Shown here: positions 61,381 through 64,000 of the stretch, in pieces
How positions within the stretch are numbered: the stretch's first letter is position 1
How the letters are laid out: each line of letters begins with the position of its first letter
Assembly: GCA_949752735.1 (NCBI GenBank)
Contig: OX457042.1
Location: 36,733,868 to 36,797,867 of the forward strand
From: Lumbricus terrestris
Taxonomy: Eukaryota > Annelida > Clitellata > Crassiclitellata > Lumbricidae
DNA: 64,000 bases
Direction of reading: 5' to 3'
Made by a program: the position numbers and the translations under genes
The notes under the pieces: generated by a model
Told to the model about the DNA's origin: nothing
Database searches by the model: none
The model's input: only the letters and a program-made list of their open reading frames with translations

Positions 61381-61649
61381 ATATTCTGCCTCATCAGCAC
61401 AGCATCTTTAAGACCATTGTTACCTTTCAGGAGTTTCTCAATATTACGGTACATCGCTACTCTGTCATAACAGATCACCTCTGCTAAGCAATTACGCAAT
61501 TTCATCATGCAGACTCATGCTCCTGGTCCTGTGCTCTAAATCCGAGTTAAGAACATAGTACCGGTATTGAATATCTAAAGGATCACCGTATGTCAAGCAT
61601 TCAAACATTTAAACCACATTACAATATGAAAGGCAGGTTCAACTGCAAA

Positions 61650-62630
61650 ACACTGACAAGATATTTATGCACTGCTGGAGTTCCACAGGGATCTGTCCTT
61701 GGTCCTCTATTATTCACCGTCTTTACCTCCCCAATTAATCGCATAGCTAATCATTTTGGTGTCCAATTACAGCAGTACGCGGACGACACTCAGCTCTATA
61801 TTGCTCTGTCACACACTGATCAGTCCGGTAAACTTAAACTTGAGGAGTGCCTGTCATCTTTATATGCCTGGTTCTGTTTTAATGGTTTGGCTATAAACCC
61901 AAACAAGTCTGAGGCAATTTTGTTCGGGTCACGACAACGCTTGCGTTCTTTTCCTTCACTTTCCAGCATCGACCTCGCAGGCTCCGCAGTACCGTTATCA
62001 GATTCTGTTAAAACTCTTGGGGTTACCCTGGACAGTATGCTTACTTTTCGGATGCATGTAACTAACCTTTGTAGATCTTGCTTTTATCACATCAGGGCAA
62101 TACGCCACATTAGGTCGGCTCTGACTAAGGATATGTCAAAGACTTTAGCTTGCGCCCTTGTCTCCTCTCGCCTTGATTATGCTAATGCGATTTTTGTTGG
62201 CATTTCAGACTATGAGCTACATAGGCTGCAACGCATCCAAAATTCTTTAGCTCGGGTTGTGCTGCGTGTCCCACTACGATCAAGTTCCTCAGTTTTACTT
62301 CATCAGCTGCATTGGCTTCCTGTCGAGTTTAGGATTAAATTTAAATTGGCCTGTTTAACCTACAAATCCCTCTCTACCGGAACACCTCCCTACCTTCAGT
62401 CACTGCTTACTCCTTATATTCCTCCTCGTTGCCTGCGATCATCAAACATGGGTCTTTTAGTTGAACCTCGATGCAGAACTGTTATGGGCTCGCGTGCATT
62501 CCATGCCTCTGCTCCCAAAGAATGGAATCTACTTCCACTCTCTCTTCGTTGCTCAAATTCACTCCCTACCTTCAAAAAACGGCTCAAAACTCACTATTTC
62601 TCTTTGGCTTTCAAGCACATGGACCTTTAA
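61650..62630 (+). CDS. Reverse transcriptase, C-terminal half (CR1 group)
   Basis: Contains AGVPQGSVLGPLLFTVF (RT block 4), the catalytic YADDTQLY (block 5), NGLAINPNKSEAILFG (block 6) and VKTLGVTLDSMLTF (block 7). After the thumb come LHWLPVEFRIKFKLACLTYK, GSRAFHASAPKEWNLLPLSL and FKKRLKTHYF, the C-terminal signature of CR1/L2-like elements. About 325 residues are open with no internal stop, so the copy is young, but the endonuclease and N-terminal RT blocks are gone and it cannot be autonomous. Confidence 0.9.
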   Translation, partial: TLTRYLCTAGVPQGSVLGPLLFTVFTSPINRIANHFGVQLQQYADDTQLYIALSHTDQSGKLKLEECLSSLYAWFCFNGLAINPNKSEAILFGSRQRLRSFPSLSSIDLAGSAVPLSDSVKTLGVTLDSMLTFRMHVTNLCRSCFYHIRAIRHIRSALTKDMSKTLACALVSSRLDYANAIFVGISDYELHRLQRIQNSLARVVLRVPLRSSSSVLLHQLHWLPVEFRIKFKLACLTYKSLSTGTPPYLQSLLTPYIPPRCLRSSNMGLLVEPRCRTVMGSRAFHASAPKEWNLLPLSLRCSNSLPTFKKRLKTHYFSLAFKHMDL

Positions 62631-62745
62631 CTGCATCTTCCTCTGGCGGCTAACTATCCGCGCCTCAGATTCACACTTTGGTGTGACCTTGCGCGCGTAA
62701 TAAATTTATGTAATAATAATAAAAAAATAATAATAATAATATGCT
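61650..62745 (+). mobile_element. 5'-truncated CR1-group LINE
   Basis: Spans the surviving reverse-transcriptase half, the 3' UTR and a short TAATAA microsatellite tail (to about 62745). The upstream part of the open frame (61590-61650) does not look like RT, so truncation is placed near 61650. A decayed relative is at 33125-33410. Confidence 0.85.
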
Positions 62746-62749
62746 AAAA

Positions 62750-63269
62750 ATGTCAAATAAAACTACGTCGTTAAGAAATAGATGCCAAGTAGAATGTGCA
62801 TTTCTATATGATGAAGAAACTGTTAGTCATAAATGACTTACTTACTTATGACTAAGCATGAGACAAACCTCACAAAGACGGAAGGAACTCTGTTCACTTG
62901 ATTCTGAAGTTGCTGACTAACTGGGCAAAACCGTATATATATATAATTTTTTTTCTAAATATAGAACTTTTCACAGGTGTAGGTTTCATTAAGGCTGCTA
63001 TAGAAAAATCCCAAGCTAAGGTTGACCATAGCTTAACCCAAGTCACTGAACCCCATGTCAGGAATGTTTGAGTAGAGTCAATTCCAGCTTATATGCTCCA
63101 ATGCCTCCGACGATACCATCAATGAAATTTCTATGAAACAACTGCTTAAGACAAACATCTGCGCAACTTGATCATATGCACAATAAGTTGTGATGCACGT
63201 GACTAAACATTAGGCACTGTGGAACATGTTAAATTAAGCGCCCATTGCAAGACATCACAACAAATTTGA
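62750..63269. other. Intergenic stretch, no gene recognised
   Basis: No coding potential or repeat family recognised. Confidence 0.45.
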
Positions 63270-64000
63270 AAATAAAATATAGGGTCATTCCATGCCAAAT
63301 CAACAAATTTTTCAGAAAGTTCCAGTTCGACCATCTCGGATTTTACTGAAAATTTTTCAGAATATTTATTATGGTACTGGAGGAAACTATGCCAAATTTT
63401 AGATCAAAATCTTAAGTAGTTTTGAAGATATTAATTTTCAAAGACGTCTGGGGTGACCTCGTTTTCGACGTTTTGGGAGTCGCGTCTAAATTTGTAACAA
63501 CGTTCAGAAGCTCATAACTTCATTAATATAGCAGATAATTTTATGAAATTTTCAGGATGTTTAGTCTTTGTGGTTTAGATGACATGCTGAAGAAATGAAA
63601 GATCAGTCTTGAAAATTCTGATGTTAGGACCCAACTGAAAATGGTTAAAAAAAACTTGCGGATGTCTGACGATCATACTTTGCTGCCCTGGTGTGGCCAA
63701 ATTGAATTTTTTTAAAGGAATATTTAAACAACTTGTGATACTAATGTACTTTCTCTACAAAAATATGCAAAAATTTTGAATTTCTGATGCATGCCTACTG
63801 CCATATGGCCTTCCAAATTTGGAAAATTCCATTCCGAAGACCATTTTCAAGGTCAAAGATCATCATGTTTGTTAGGTCATGGAGCAATAAAATTTACATC
63901 ATTGGAAAGAGCAGCTCAGATACTCTAAGTTCACCAAAAATTGTGATGGTGTCTCTTCTTGTTTGCGCAATATTATTTTTTCAATTGTGGCAGTTTTATG
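63270..64000. repeat. Probable unidentified repeat, truncated by window end
   Basis: From TAGGGTCATTCCATGCCAAA at about 63279, the text is homogeneous and rich in AAATTTT and TTTTGA words, like transposon-derived sequence in other invertebrates. No open frame and no second end is visible before the window stops. Confidence 0.3.

Overview
The window is animal nuclear DNA. It is AT-rich, intron-rich and full of microsatellites, tRNA-derived SINEs, LINE ends and non-autonomous DNA transposons. Only two host genes can be supported with confidence: a nicotinic acetylcholine receptor (nAChR) subunit gene on the plus strand (seven exons, 7502-20848, signal-peptide exon not found) and a neuropeptide precursor on the plus strand (57531-58124). 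The receptor carries a Pro-Ala-Lys pore filter like that of acetylcholine-gated chloride channels known from molluscs. The peptide precursor encodes short amidated peptides ending in -DL, and a DLamide precursor has been named in an annelid. Together these suggest a marine lophotrochozoan (mollusc, annelid, brachiopod, nemertean or similar). That is an inference, not a proof.

Layout. 1-7.5 kb: no recognisable gene, a long CT/TATC microsatellite, two hAT-type MITEs with perfect 8-bp target duplications, and two SINEs. 7.5-20.8 kb: the receptor gene, its introns loaded with SINEs, a 672-bp foldback element and TTA, CA and TCA microsatellites. 20.9-25 kb: a 25-bp tandem array just past the receptor stop codon, a 1.2-kb Tc1/mariner element with decayed transposase, a three-copy higher-order AGT satellite and another hAT MITE. 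25-29 kb: sparse. 29-32.3 kb: two copies of a repeat starting CCCGGC, one with ten internal tandem units and one split by a LINE end. 33-39 kb: a decayed CR1-like end, polypyrimidine tracts, a MITE, AGT satellite and an inverted array of TGACGTAA motifs. 40-42.5 kb: pieces of a THAP/P-element-type transposase gene. 44.7-51.2 kb: a short MITE, a SINE-containing inverted repeat, a hAT-like element with a LINE nested inside, a second copy of that LINE, and an 80-bp MITE. 53-56.7 kb: tRNA-like repeat, an LTR-like unit with TATA box and upstream 16-bp repeats, and two MITEs. 57-58.2 kb: a 57-bp minisatellite followed by the neuropeptide gene. 59-64 kb: no host gene seen; a MITE, a 5'-truncated CR1-group reverse transcriptase, and the start of an unidentified repeat.

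The two host genes are both neuronal signalling components but lie about 37 kb apart, and nothing in the sequence links them functionally. The most notable observations are the peptide precursor, the predicted anion-type nicotinic pore, and several MITE families with different termini that share an 8-bp target duplication and a G-run/C-run hairpin.
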